14,048 nucleotides of DNA from contig CAJMOI010000038.1 of assembly GCA_905215105.1 (NCBI GenBank), forward strand, positions 1-14,048, written 5' to 3'. The notes beneath the pieces were generated by a model. The model made no database searches and was not told where the DNA came from. It saw only the letters and a program-made list of their open reading frames with translations. The stretch is from an uncultured bacterium. Lineage in GTDB: Bacteria; Bacillota; Clostridia; Oscillospirales; Acutalibacteraceae. A program made the position numbers and the translations under genes. Shown here piece by piece: positions 6,319-14,048 of this stretch (positions are counted from its first letter, which is position 1; each line of letters opens with the position of its first letter).

Positions 6319-7218
6319 ATGGGAAAGACCGCATATTTTGAGTGTTATTCCGGCATCAGCGGCGACATGACCGTCGCCGCCCTGCTGGATTTGGGCGCAG
6401 ACCCGGACAAGCTGCAAAAGGCCCTTGCCAGCCTGCATCTGGACGGCTATTCCGTTCAGATTGGCCGCGCAAATAAAAATGGGGTGGAAGCAGCGGATTT
6501 CGATGTGATTCTGGAACATCATCACGAGGAGGAACACCACCACCATCACCACGAGGAAGAGCATTCCCACGAACACCATCATGAGGAAGGACATCACCAT
6601 CATCATGACCACGATCACGATCATAACCATGACCATGCACACCCTCATGTTCACGGGCATACTCATGGAGAGGGTCATGTGCATCGGGGACTGAAGGAAA
6701 TTTTGCCCATGATTGACGGTGCGGCGGAAGTTTCTCCCCGGGCAAAGGAAATGGCAAAACAGGTATTCACTGTGCTGGCAAAAGCAGAGGGAAAAGTTCA
6801 CGGGAAAGCGCCCGAAGAAGTCCATTTTCACGAAGTGGGCGCAGTGGACTCCATTGTGGACATTGTAGCGGCCTGTGTGTGTTTGGACGATCTGGACATT
6901 GATACCATCATCGCTTCCCCGGTGTTTGAGGGAACCGGCTGGGTTAAGTGCCAGCACGGTCTGGTTCCGGTTCCGGCTCCGGCGACGCTGGAACTGGTGC
7001 GGGAAGCGGGGCTTTCCCTGAAAATTACTAGTGTACAGGGTGAAATGGTGACCCCTACCGGTGCGGCAATTCTGGCGGCGCTGAGCAGCGGGGAACAGCT
7101 GCCTGATTCCTTTACCGTTAGAAAAATCGGTCTGGGCGCGGGCAAAAAGAATTTTGACCACGCCAATGTGCTGCGGGTCATGCTGATTGCATCGGGTAAA
7201 AAAAAACGGATGAACTGA
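6319..7218 (+). CDS. larC1: LarC N-terminal part (LarC1), nickel insertion protein, His-rich
   Basis: N-terminal part of the CTP-dependent nickel insertase (cyclometallase) that completes the NPN cofactor by inserting Ni into P2TMN. The ATG at 6319 is chosen because MGKTAYFECYSGISGDM matches the family N-terminus and AAAGGA lies 9 bases upstream; the GTG at 6301 merely overlaps the larB stop. Residues 67-122 form a spectacular His-rich insert (31 His in 56 residues, mixed with Glu and Asp), presumably nickel binding or storage. After it come VHFHEVGAVDSIVDIVAA (168-185), HGLVPVPAPATLEL (213-226) and TPTGAAIL (245-252), all LarC blocks. Read in one frame it stops at 7216-7218 after 299 residues. 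At AAAAAAAAA (7198-7206) a -1 shift enters the frame of the C-terminal part, giving a 442-residue LarC. It therefore looks like the L. plantarum larC1/larC2 arrangement. Confidence 0.92.
   Translation: MGKTAYFECYSGISGDMTVAALLDLGADPDKLQKALASLHLDGYSVQIGRANKNGVEAADFDVILEHHHEEEHHHHHHEEEHSHEHHHEEGHHHHHDHDHDHNHDHAHPHVHGHTHGEGHVHRGLKEILPMIDGAAEVSPRAKEMAKQVFTVLAKAEGKVHGKAPEEVHFHEVGAVDSIVDIVAACVCLDDLDIDTIIASPVFEGTGWVKCQHGLVPVPAPATLELVREAGLSLKITSVQGEMVTPTGAAILAALSSGEQLPDSFTVRKIGLGAGKKNFDHANVLRVMLIASGKKKRMN
7198..7206 (+). other. A9 slippery site for programmed -1 frameshift in larC
   Basis: Nine A in a row fill three in-frame Lys codons (7198-7206), just before CGG ATG AAC TGA ends the larC1 frame. 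Re-reading one base leads through TDELTDTVCVLETSIDDCTGE, a seamless LarC continuation. A short hairpin (TGCTGG-AAA-CCAGCA, 7234-7248) lies 27 bases downstream, farther than usual for a frameshift stimulator. No obvious Shine-Dalgarno-like stimulator lies upstream. Transcript slippage on the A run would have the same effect. Confidence 0.75.
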
Positions 7219-7646
7219 CGGATACGGTCTGTGTGCTGGAAACCAGCATTGACGACTGCACCGGGGAACAGCTGGCCTATTGCCGGGAACAGCTGATGCA
7301 AGCCGGAGCGCTGGATGTGTCATTTTTTCCGCTGTTCATGAAGAAAGGACGGCCTGCCTACGGTCTGACAGTCCTCTGTCGGGAAGCGGAAGAGGAAGCG
7401 CTGACAAAAGTGATTTTCCGGGAAACCACTGCGGTAGGGCTGCGCCGCAGCACCCGGGAAAGACGGGTCATGGCCCGTTCTTTTGGAGAAGTTGTGACGG
7501 AATACGGTCCTGTACAGGTGAAAATCTGTGAATATGGAGAAATCCGAAAGGCGTATGTGGAATATGAAAGCGCCGCAGCACTGGCACGACGGACCGGGAA
7601 ACCTCTTGACGAGATATACAGAAAAGCGTACGGGAAACTGTCCTGA
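7206..7646 (+). CDS. larC2: LarC C-terminal part (LarC2), reached by -1 frameshift
   Basis: C-terminal domain of the nickel insertase LarC, 146 residues as read from the frameshift. The opening ETSIDDCTGEQLAY is the known LarC2 signature (ETNIDDMTGE-like), and the end has YVEYESAAALARRTGKPLDEIY, the family's C-terminal helix. It could formally start alone at the GTG at 7233, but no ribosome binding site precedes that codon and the family block would then begin at its very first residues, so expression as a LarC1-LarC2 fusion is preferred. In L. plantarum the fused LarC is the active nickel insertase. It is the last gene of the asnS-larEBC unit; no convincing intrinsic terminator follows before the next promoter at 7688. 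Confidence 0.9.
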   Translation, partial: TDELTDTVCVLETSIDDCTGEQLAYCREQLMQAGALDVSFFPLFMKKGRPAYGLTVLCREAEEEALTKVIFRETTAVGLRRSTRERRVMARSFGEVVTEYGPVQVKICEYGEIRKAYVEYESAAALARRTGKPLDEIYRKAYGKLS

Positions 7647-7687
7647 ACAGGCGAAAGTGCGAAAATTGCAGGAATTCGATTTTTAAC

Positions 7688-7716
7688 TTGCATTTTTGAG
7701 AGAAATATAGTAAAAT
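7688..7716 (+). promoter_or_regulatory. Sigma-A-type promoter of the aspartate aminotransferase gene
   Basis: TTGCAT (7688-7693) and TAAAAT (7711-7716) are exactly 17 bases apart. The start of transcription would be near 7723, leaving a leader of about 37 bases. It separates the aminotransferase from the lar operon, although readthrough is possible since no terminator is seen after larC. Confidence 0.7.
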
Positions 7717-7759
7717 CTTTTGTAGTTTACCGGCACTATGCATTATAAAGGAAATGGAG

Positions 7760-9046
7760 ATGCTTCGAGTGGAATACCAGTCCATGAACAAGAACGAACT
7801 CAGCGCCCTGCATCAGGAATTGCAGGCAAAATACGATGAATTTCAGGCAATGGACCTGAAGCTGAATATGGCCAGAGGCAAGCCCGGCATGGATCAGCTG
7901 GATCTTTCCATGCCCATGCTGGATGTCCTCAGTTCTACCGCAAATCTGATGGCTTCCACCGGAGAAGATTGCCGCAACTACGGCATGGCCGACGGCCTTC
8001 CGGAGATGCAGGCGCTGTTTGGTCAGCTGCTCTGTATGCCCGCTGAGCAGGTCATTGTGGGAGGCAACTCCAGCCTGAATATGATGTTCGATACCATTTC
8101 CTGTGCCATGACCCACGGCTTTGCAGGCTGCGAGCCCTGGAGCCGTCAGGAGAAGGTAAAGTTCCTGTGCCCGGCTCCCGGTTATGACCGTCACTTTGGT
8201 ATCACCCAGTACTTCGGTGTGGAAATGATTACCATTCCCATGACTTCCACCGGCCCTGATATGGATATGGTGGAGGAACTGGTGAACAATGATCCCACTG
8301 TCAAGGGAATCTGGTGCATTCCCAAATATTCCAACCCCACCGGCATTACTTATTCCGATGAAACCGTGCGCCGCTTTGCTTCTCTGAAGCCTGCTGCAAA
8401 GGATTTCCGGATTTTCTGGGATAACGCCTATTGTGTCCATGACCTGACCGACACCCCCGACAATCTGCTGGATCTGTATGCAGAGTGCTTGGAAAGAGGA
8501 ACTCAGGAACTGCCCATCATGTTTGCTTCCACTTCCAAAATCACCTTCCCGGGTGCAGGTGTTGCTGCCATGGCCGCTGGTCCCGAGACCATTCAGGTAC
8601 TGCGGGAGCATTTCTCCTTCCAGACCATCGGTCCCGACAAGCTGAACCAGCTCCGCCATATTGCATTCCTCAAGGATAAATACGGCGTTCGCGGCCAGAT
8701 GCTCCGTCATCGCCGGATTCTGGAGCCCAAGTTCCAGACCGTACTCCGTAAGCTGGACGGCGCCCTGACCGGTACCGGCACGGCAAGCTGGACCAAGCCC
8801 AACGGCGGTTATTTTGTCAGCGTGGACGTAATGCCCGGCTGTGCAAAGCGCGTGGTGCAGCTGTGCAAAGAGGCCGGTGTTACCCTGACCGGCGCAGGCG
8901 CAACCTTCCCTTATGGAAAAGATCCTCAGGACAGCAATATCCGAGTGGCTCCCACCTATCCGCCGGTTTCCGAGCTGGAAGTGGCCATGGATTTGTTCTG
9001 CCTGTGTGTCCGTCTGGCAGCTTGTGAAAAGCTGCTGGCAGAATAA
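7760..9046 (+). CDS. PLP-dependent aspartate aminotransferase, MocR-like (Asp_aminotransf) family
   Basis: Fold-type I PLP enzyme expected to interconvert aspartate plus 2-oxoglutarate with oxaloacetate plus glutamate. It belongs to the subgroup once labelled 'MocR-like aminotransferase' (AspT of Corynebacterium type), shown by KLNMARGKP near the N-terminus, YSNPTGITYSDE (about 190-201), FWDNAYCVHDL with the PLP-binding Asp and Tyr (D221, Y224), and STSKITFPGAG with the Schiff-base lysine K260. There is no DNA-binding domain, so it is not a true MocR regulator. Length about 428 is typical. The start is uncertain: ATG at 7754 is too close to AAAGGA; ATG at 7760 has AAGGA 7 bases upstream; GTG at 7769, giving MEYQSMNKNEL, fits the family N-terminus with GGAG upstream. 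It has its own promoter and terminator. Substrate range is inferred from the family. Confidence 0.9.
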   Translation: MLRVEYQSMNKNELSALHQELQAKYDEFQAMDLKLNMARGKPGMDQLDLSMPMLDVLSSTANLMASTGEDCRNYGMADGLPEMQALFGQLLCMPAEQVIVGGNSSLNMMFDTISCAMTHGFAGCEPWSRQEKVKFLCPAPGYDRHFGITQYFGVEMITIPMTSTGPDMDMVEELVNNDPTVKGIWCIPKYSNPTGITYSDETVRRFASLKPAAKDFRIFWDNAYCVHDLTDTPDNLLDLYAECLERGTQELPIMFASTSKITFPGAGVAAMAAGPETIQVLREHFSFQTIGPDKLNQLRHIAFLKDKYGVRGQMLRHRRILEPKFQTVLRKLDGALTGTGTASWTKPNGGYFVSVDVMPGCAKRVVQLCKEAGVTLTGAGATFPYGKDPQDSNIRVAPTYPPVSELEVAMDLFCLCVRLAACEKLLAE

Positions 9047-9067
9047 ATTTACCAATAGCTTTTTGTG

Positions 9068-9101
9068 CGGCAGAAGAAAGTTTCTTCTGCCGTCTTTTTT
9101 T
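9068..9101 (+). terminator. Intrinsic terminator of the aminotransferase gene
   Basis: A perfect 11-bp stem, CGGCAGAAGAA (9068-9078) with TTCTTCTGCCG (9082-9092), 3-base loop, is followed by TCTTTTTTT. It lies 21 bases after the stop codon. Confidence 0.93.
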
Positions 9102-9105
9102 GCAT

Positions 9106-9135
9106 AAAAATGCCGCCTGCTTTGAAGCAGGCGGC
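9106..9135 (-). terminator. Intrinsic terminator of gltX-glnS
   Basis: Read on the minus strand, a perfect 9-bp GC stem GCCGCCTGC/GCAGGCGGC (9112-9120 and 9127-9135, 6-base loop) is followed by ATTTTT. It stands back to back with the plus-strand terminator, as expected for converging units. Confidence 0.88.
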
Positions 9136-9151
9136 GGGAACAGACGATATT

Positions 9152-10843
<1,692 letters not shown>

Positions 10844-10894
10844 ACTTTCAATCCTTTCAGGAATTTTCTTTTCAATTTGTGCCGACACAAGGAC

Positions 10895-12349
10895 TTATGA
10901 CAGTTTGGCAAGACCCAGTTCCAGCCGGCGCAGGGACTCTTCTTTGCCCAAAATGGCCAGAATTTCCATGGCGCCGCCGGGGGTTACCTGCATACCGGCA
11001 GCAGCGATACGAACCGGCCACAGCAGGGTGCCGTTCTTCACTTCCAGCTGCTGAGCAAGGCCGATCAAGCAGTCGTGAATGGCAGTCACATTCCACTCCG
11101 GCAGTGCGGTCAGGGCTTCGATAGCGGCTTTCAGCATGACAGGTGCGTTGTCAAGGTTTGCCTTGCTCTTCTTGTTGATGAACAGCTCCTTGTCATACTC
11201 CGGCAGCTCTTTCAAAAAGCCGATCATGCCGGGAATATCGGTCAGGCGCACCACGCGGGGCTGCAAAATAGAGGTGAGTACTGCCCAGTCAACCTGGGTG
11301 TCGCCGAATACCTGCTGATAATAGGGCATGGCGATTTCGGTGAACTCTTCCGGCGTCTTGGCGCGCAGATATTCGCCGTTGAACCATGCCAGCTTCTCAT
11401 AGTCGAATACAGACGGCGCCTTGCTGATGCCGTCGATGGAGAAGTTCTCTGCCAGCTCAGCCAGAGAGAAGACCTCCCGGTTGTCCTTGGGGCACCAGCC
11501 CAGCAGGGCGATGTAGTTGACAATGGTCTCAGGCAGATAGCCTTCCTGTACCAGACCAGCAAAACTGGTGGAGCCGTGACGCTTGGAGAGCTTGCTGACA
11601 GAGCCGTCGTCATTTTTGCCCATAATCAGGGGCAGGTGAACATAGGTGGGCAGCTCCCAGCCGAAAGCCTCGTACAGCAGGTTGTACTTGGGGGTAGAGG
11701 TCAGATACTCGCATCCGCGCACCACGTGGGTGATGTGCATCAGATGGTCGTCAATGACGTTTGCGAAGTTATAGGTCGGATAGCCGTCGGACTTTAGCAG
11801 AATCTGATCCTCCAGCTCCTTGTTTTCAATGGTGATGTCGCCGAAAACTGCATCGTGGAACGTGGTGGCCCCCTCGACAGGCATCTTCTGGCGGATAACG
11901 TAAGGGGTGCCGGCATCCAGCAGGCGCTGAACCTCTTCTGCAGGCAGATCGCGGCAGTGACGGTCATAGCCGCCGAATCCATCTTCATTGTGGAGGGAAT
12001 CCAGCCGCTCTTTGGTGCAGAAGCAGTAATAGGCCTTTCCTTCCCGTACAAGCTGCTCCGCATAGGGCTTGTAGGAGTCTTTGCGCTGGCTCTGAATATA
12101 GGGGCCGTATTCGCCGCCGATGTCGGGGCCTTCGTCATGCTGCATGCCAACCTGCTTCAACGTGTTGTAGATGACATCCACAGCGCCTTCCACCAGCCGT
12201 TCCTGATCGGTATCTTCAATGCGAAGGACGAACTGCCCATGCTGGGATTTGGCAATCAGATATTCAAACAGGGCAGTACGCAGGTTGCCCACATGCATAA
12301 AGCCGGTGGGACTGGGTGCAAAACGAGTGCGGACCATTTTGTTTTCCAT
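10895..12349 (-). CDS. gltX: Glutamate-tRNA ligase (GluRS)
   Basis: Class I synthetase that charges tRNA-Glu with glutamate. The 484 residues are the normal bacterial length. VRTRFAPSPTGFMHVGNLRTA (6-26) holds the HIGH-type motif as HVGN; VLRIEDTDQERL (41-52) is the adjacent signature; KLSKRHG (253-259) is the KMSKS equivalent. C109-x-C111 and C132 suggest the small zinc-binding insert of some GluRS. The C-terminal half is the alpha-helical anticodon-binding domain. The ATG at 12347-12349 has GAGGG 7 bases upstream and is preferred over an in-frame ATG 24 bases earlier. Because glnS is cotranscribed, this GluRS is probably the discriminating kind that does not mischarge tRNA-Gln; that is inferred from context, not from anticodon-contact residues. 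Confidence 0.96.
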   Translation of the reverse strand: MENKMVRTRFAPSPTGFMHVGNLRTALFEYLIAKSQHGQFVLRIEDTDQERLVEGAVDVIYNTLKQVGMQHDEGPDIGGEYGPYIQSQRKDSYKPYAEQLVREGKAYYCFCTKERLDSLHNEDGFGGYDRHCRDLPAEEVQRLLDAGTPYVIRQKMPVEGATTFHDAVFGDITIENKELEDQILLKSDGYPTYNFANVIDDHLMHITHVVRGCEYLTSTPKYNLLYEAFGWELPTYVHLPLIMGKNDDGSVSKLSKRHGSTSFAGLVQEGYLPETIVNYIALLGWCPKDNREVFSLAELAENFSIDGISKAPSVFDYEKLAWFNGEYLRAKTPEEFTEIAMPYYQQVFGDTQVDWAVLTSILQPRVVRLTDIPGMIGFLKELPEYDKELFINKKSKANLDNAPVMLKAAIEALTALPEWNVTAIHDCLIGLAQQLEVKNGTLLWPVRIAAAGMQVTPGGAMEILAILGKEESLRRLELGLAKLS

Positions 12350-12384
12350 GACTTTTCCCTCTCTTAAAAACATAAGATTCTTAT

Positions 12385-12412
12385 ATTATACCAAATTAGC
12401 GGAATTTATCAA
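12385..12412 (-). promoter_or_regulatory. Sigma-A-type promoter of gltX-glnS
   Basis: On the minus strand TTGATA (12407-12412) is followed after 16 bases by a perfect TATAAT (12385-12390). The gltX start lies about 30 bases beyond the predicted transcription start, too short for a T-box or other long leader. Confidence 0.75.
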
Positions 12413-12555
12413 TTCTTTCCCGTAGAAAAGAAGAGAAACTTTTGTCGGAAGGGGAGAAGCTTTTGCGTAAATTTAGGGAAAGTCTCTGGTAATGGAAAAA
12501 GCTGTGGCGATTCTGTGAATTTTTTGAGCAGTTCCCAAGAAAAAGCCGTTTTTGT

Positions 12556-12584
12556 TTGCCGTCCCCGCGGGAGTGTGATATAAT
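12556..12584 (+). promoter_or_regulatory. Sigma-A-type promoter of the rodA-like gene (extended -10)
   Basis: TTGCCG (12556-12561) and a perfect TATAAT (12579-12584) are 17 bases apart, and TGA directly before the -10 box makes an extended -10 element. The leader to the ATG is about 80 bases. Confidence 0.78.
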
Positions 12585-12671
12585 TTCATGGATACAGTGT
12601 GATTTTTAGAGGTTAACTGTGATCTTCTTTCTATTGAAAAGAGGACGCAGCTTGATTCCTGGAAAGGAGCA

Positions 12672-13838
12672 ATGAGATTGACAAGATTTTTTGGGCGAAT
12701 CTGGCAGTATATCAAGGATATGGACAAGTTCCTGTTTTTGCTGATTGTTGTGATTTCGTCATACAGCCTGTTGCTGCTGAAAAGTGTTTCGCGGGCTTTT
12801 GAAAGCACCAACTATTTTAAAACTCAGCTGGTAGCAATCATACTGGGAATGGTAGGCGCCTGGATTTTAACGCTGATTGATTACAACGCCATCGCCAGCT
12901 TCTGGTATTTGATAGCAGGGTTTAGTATATTCCTCATGGTCTATACGTTACTATTTGGTATTTCCATTGAGAGTACCGACGGCGTTAACGCAAAAGCATG
13001 GATTAATTTAGGTGTGACCACGTTCCAGAGTTCAGAGCTGGTCAAAATCGCCTTTATGATTACCTTTGCCAAACACCTTTCGATTTTGAAAGAACGGGAA
13101 CTGTTGCGGCGTTTTGTGCATGTGGCTCTTCTGGGCGTTCACGCGCTGATTCCTATTGGCCTTTGCCATTTGCAGGGCGACGATGGCGCGGCCATGATCT
13201 TTTTCTGCATGTTCCTGGCTATGACCTTTGTAGCAGGTGTTCAGCTCCGGTATTTCGCAGGATTGTTCGGTGCGCTGATTGTTGCGGCGCCGCTGGCGTG
13301 GCAATATGTTTTGAAAGAGTATCAGAAAAAGCGCTTTACCGCCGCTTATAATCTGGACGACCCCATTGTGGCCAGAGGAGACGGCTATCAGCAGTATCAG
13401 GGACGTCTTTCCATCGGTTCCGGAAAGCTATGGGGAAGAGGATTGTTTGAAGGTCCCCGAGTGGAAAGCAATCGAGTGACTTTCCAGCAGAGTGACTTTG
13501 TGTTTTCTGTGGCAGGAGAAGAACTGGGCTTCATTGGCTGTACGCTGATTATCTTATTGCTGGTTTTCCTGCTCATCCGAACCCTTCATAATGCACGGGT
13601 TGCCCGTGACCCCCTCGGCACCTATATCTGTGTGGGCTTTTTTGGAATGATTGCGGCGCAGGCGATTTTCAACCTGGGGATGTGCCTGGCAATTCTGCCG
13701 GTTATGGGCGTGACACTGCCGTTTTTTAGTGCAGGCGGTTCTTCGGCAGCCTGTCTTTATTTTGGATATGGGCTGGTACAAAACGTATATCTCCACCACA
13801 AAGAGGTGGATGGATTCACGCTGCGGCGAAACCGATAG
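12672..13838 (+). CDS. rodA: RodA-type SEDS peptidoglycan glycosyltransferase
   Basis: Multi-pass inner-membrane protein of the RodA/FtsW/SpoVE family, which polymerises lipid II into glycan strands with a class B PBP. The 388 residues hold about ten hydrophobic segments. AKAWINLG with W110 and FQSSELVKIAF (118-128) form the conserved region after the fourth segment; the family usually has FQPSE, so Pro is Ser here. QSDFVFSVAGEELGF (273-287) carries D275, matching the catalytic Asp of RodA (D262 in E. coli). LPFFSAGGSS near the C-terminus matches the family's LPFISYGGSS. The ATG at 12672 has AAAGGAG just upstream. RodA rather than FtsW is favoured by overall motif feel and length, but FtsW or SpoVE cannot be excluded without a tree. 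No PBP or mre gene is adjacent, so it appears monocistronic, with a terminator behind it. Confidence 0.85.
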   Translation: MRLTRFFGRIWQYIKDMDKFLFLLIVVISSYSLLLLKSVSRAFESTNYFKTQLVAIILGMVGAWILTLIDYNAIASFWYLIAGFSIFLMVYTLLFGISIESTDGVNAKAWINLGVTTFQSSELVKIAFMITFAKHLSILKERELLRRFVHVALLGVHALIPIGLCHLQGDDGAAMIFFCMFLAMTFVAGVQLRYFAGLFGALIVAAPLAWQYVLKEYQKKRFTAAYNLDDPIVARGDGYQQYQGRLSIGSGKLWGRGLFEGPRVESNRVTFQQSDFVFSVAGEELGFIGCTLIILLLVFLLIRTLHNARVARDPLGTYICVGFFGMIAAQAIFNLGMCLAILPVMGVTLPFFSAGGSSAACLYFGYGLVQNVYLHHKEVDGFTLRRNR

Positions 13839-13857
13839 GAAACAGAAGATATGCATG

Positions 13858-13893
13858 AAACAGGATGCGGCAAGTTACCGCATCCTGTTTTTT
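13858..13893 (+). terminator. Intrinsic terminator of the rodA-like gene
   Basis: A perfect 13-bp stem (AAACAGGATGCGG at 13858-13870, CCGCATCCTGTTT at 13878-13890, 7-base loop) runs into six T (13888-13893). It lies 19 bases after the stop codon. The A-rich 5' side could also work for minus-strand transcripts, but no minus-strand gene is seen to the right. Confidence 0.92.
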
Positions 13894-13934
13894 GGAATAG
13901 CTCAAAAAATTCTGAAAAAAATCGAAACAGGGTA

Positions 13935-13962
13935 TTGACATTTGCAAAAAAGGTGGTATAAT
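13935..13962 (+). promoter_or_regulatory. Consensus promoter of the tRNA-Gln transcript
   Basis: Perfect TTGACA (13935-13940) and perfect TATAAT (13957-13962), 16 bases apart, as expected for a strong stable-RNA promoter. Transcription would start near 13969, about 19 bases before the tRNA. Confidence 0.9.
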
Positions 13963-13987
13963 AAGTCTCGCTGACGCGAAAAGATGA

Positions 13988-14048
13988 TGCGGTATTGTGT
14001 AATGGTAGCACGGCAGACTCTGACTCTGTTTGTCTGGGTTCAAATCCT
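13988..14048 (+). tRNA. tRNA-Gln (anticodon CTG), 3' end cut by window edge
   Basis: Acceptor 5' strand TGCGGTA (13988-13994), D-arm GTG...CAC (13997-14011) with GG in the loop, anticodon stem GCAGA/TCTGT (14013-14017 and 14025-14029) around loop CTCTGAC, anticodon CTG at 14020-14022, then TTGT and the T-arm CTGGG-TTCAAAT-CC. The window ends in the T-arm, so the acceptor 3' strand (expected TACCGCA) is not seen. CTG reads CAG codons for glutamine. This may be the first of a tRNA cluster. Confidence 0.9.

Larger units (their letters stand above)
12350..12671. other. Divergent intergenic region between gltX and the RodA gene
   Basis: The gltX promoter lies at the left and the rodA promoter at the right, annotated separately. 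In between (12413-12555) no gene is supported. It has an imperfect direct repeat, AGAAACTTTTG (12434-12444) and AGAAGCTTTTG (12455-12465), 10 of 11 bases identical and 21 bases apart. The leader from 12591 to 12671 shows no clear structure. Confidence 0.5.

Noticed and set aside
6517..6684. Repetitive CAT/CAC tract as a possible CRISPR or tandem-repeat array
   Set aside because: It is in frame in larC1 and simply encodes a histidine-rich insert; there are no regular repeat-spacer units.
7233..7646. larC2 as an independently translated gene from GTG 7233
   Set aside because: No ribosome binding site precedes it, and the conserved region begins at once; the frameshift reading restores a full LarC.
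7647..7690. Possible terminator after larC
   Set aside because: Only a 4-bp CGAA/TTCG pairing precedes the T-run near 7680; too weak to call.
7736..9055. A 439-codon open frame antisense to the aminotransferase
   Set aside because: It mirrors codon bias of the real gene and matches no family; it also covers the aminotransferase start region.
12473..12811. A 112-codon minus-strand frame across the rodA promoter and start
   Set aside because: It overlaps a good promoter and the start of a clear SEDS gene and shows no start signal or known domain.

Overview
The window looks like core chromosome from a low-to-mid GC Firmicute of the class Clostridia, probably an Oscillospirales/Ruminococcaceae-type gut anaerobe. 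Strong AGGAGG-type ribosome binding sites, sigma-A-type promoters, the rpsF-ssb order, a SEDS protein, and AsnRS and a GlnRS next to GluRS all fit this. The exact genus is inference. There is no sign of phage, IS element, CRISPR array or integron.

Layout, left to right. (1) Minus strand: ssb (3' end cut by the window edge) and rpsF, read from a near-consensus promoter at 939-967 with a hairpin-bearing leader. (2) Minus strand: a membrane protein with an N-terminal RING-like domain, a zinc ribbon and a DUF2628-like region, then galU (UTP-glucose-1-phosphate uridylyltransferase); they probably share one promoter at 3020-3048. (3) Plus strand: asnS, larE, larB and larC, packed tightly behind one promoter at 3211-3239. 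The lar genes build the nickel-pincer nucleotide (NPN) cofactor. larC is split into two frames at a run of nine A, as expected for a programmed -1 frameshift. (4) Plus strand: a class I aspartate aminotransferase of the Asp_aminotransf/'MocR-like' family with its own promoter and terminator. (5) Minus strand: gltX-glnS, ending in a terminator back to back with the aminotransferase terminator. (6) Plus strand: a RodA-type SEDS peptidoglycan polymerase with promoter and terminator. (7) Plus strand: a tRNA-Gln(CTG) cut by the right edge, behind a consensus promoter.

How the genes work together. Amide aminoacyl-tRNA formation dominates the window: AsnRS, GluRS, GlnRS and a tRNA-Gln are all here, so Asn-tRNA and Gln-tRNA can be charged directly. 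The aminotransferase interconverts aspartate and oxaloacetate. LarB, LarE and LarC together convert nicotinic acid adenine dinucleotide into the NPN cofactor, but no LarA-type enzyme that would use it lies in the window. GalU and RodA belong to envelope sugar and wall synthesis.

Most of the window is conventional. The best candidates for a second look are the larC frameshift site, the apo-enzyme-less lar cassette fused to asnS, the three-cysteine LarE, the RING/zinc-ribbon membrane protein, and the structured rpsF and asnS leaders.
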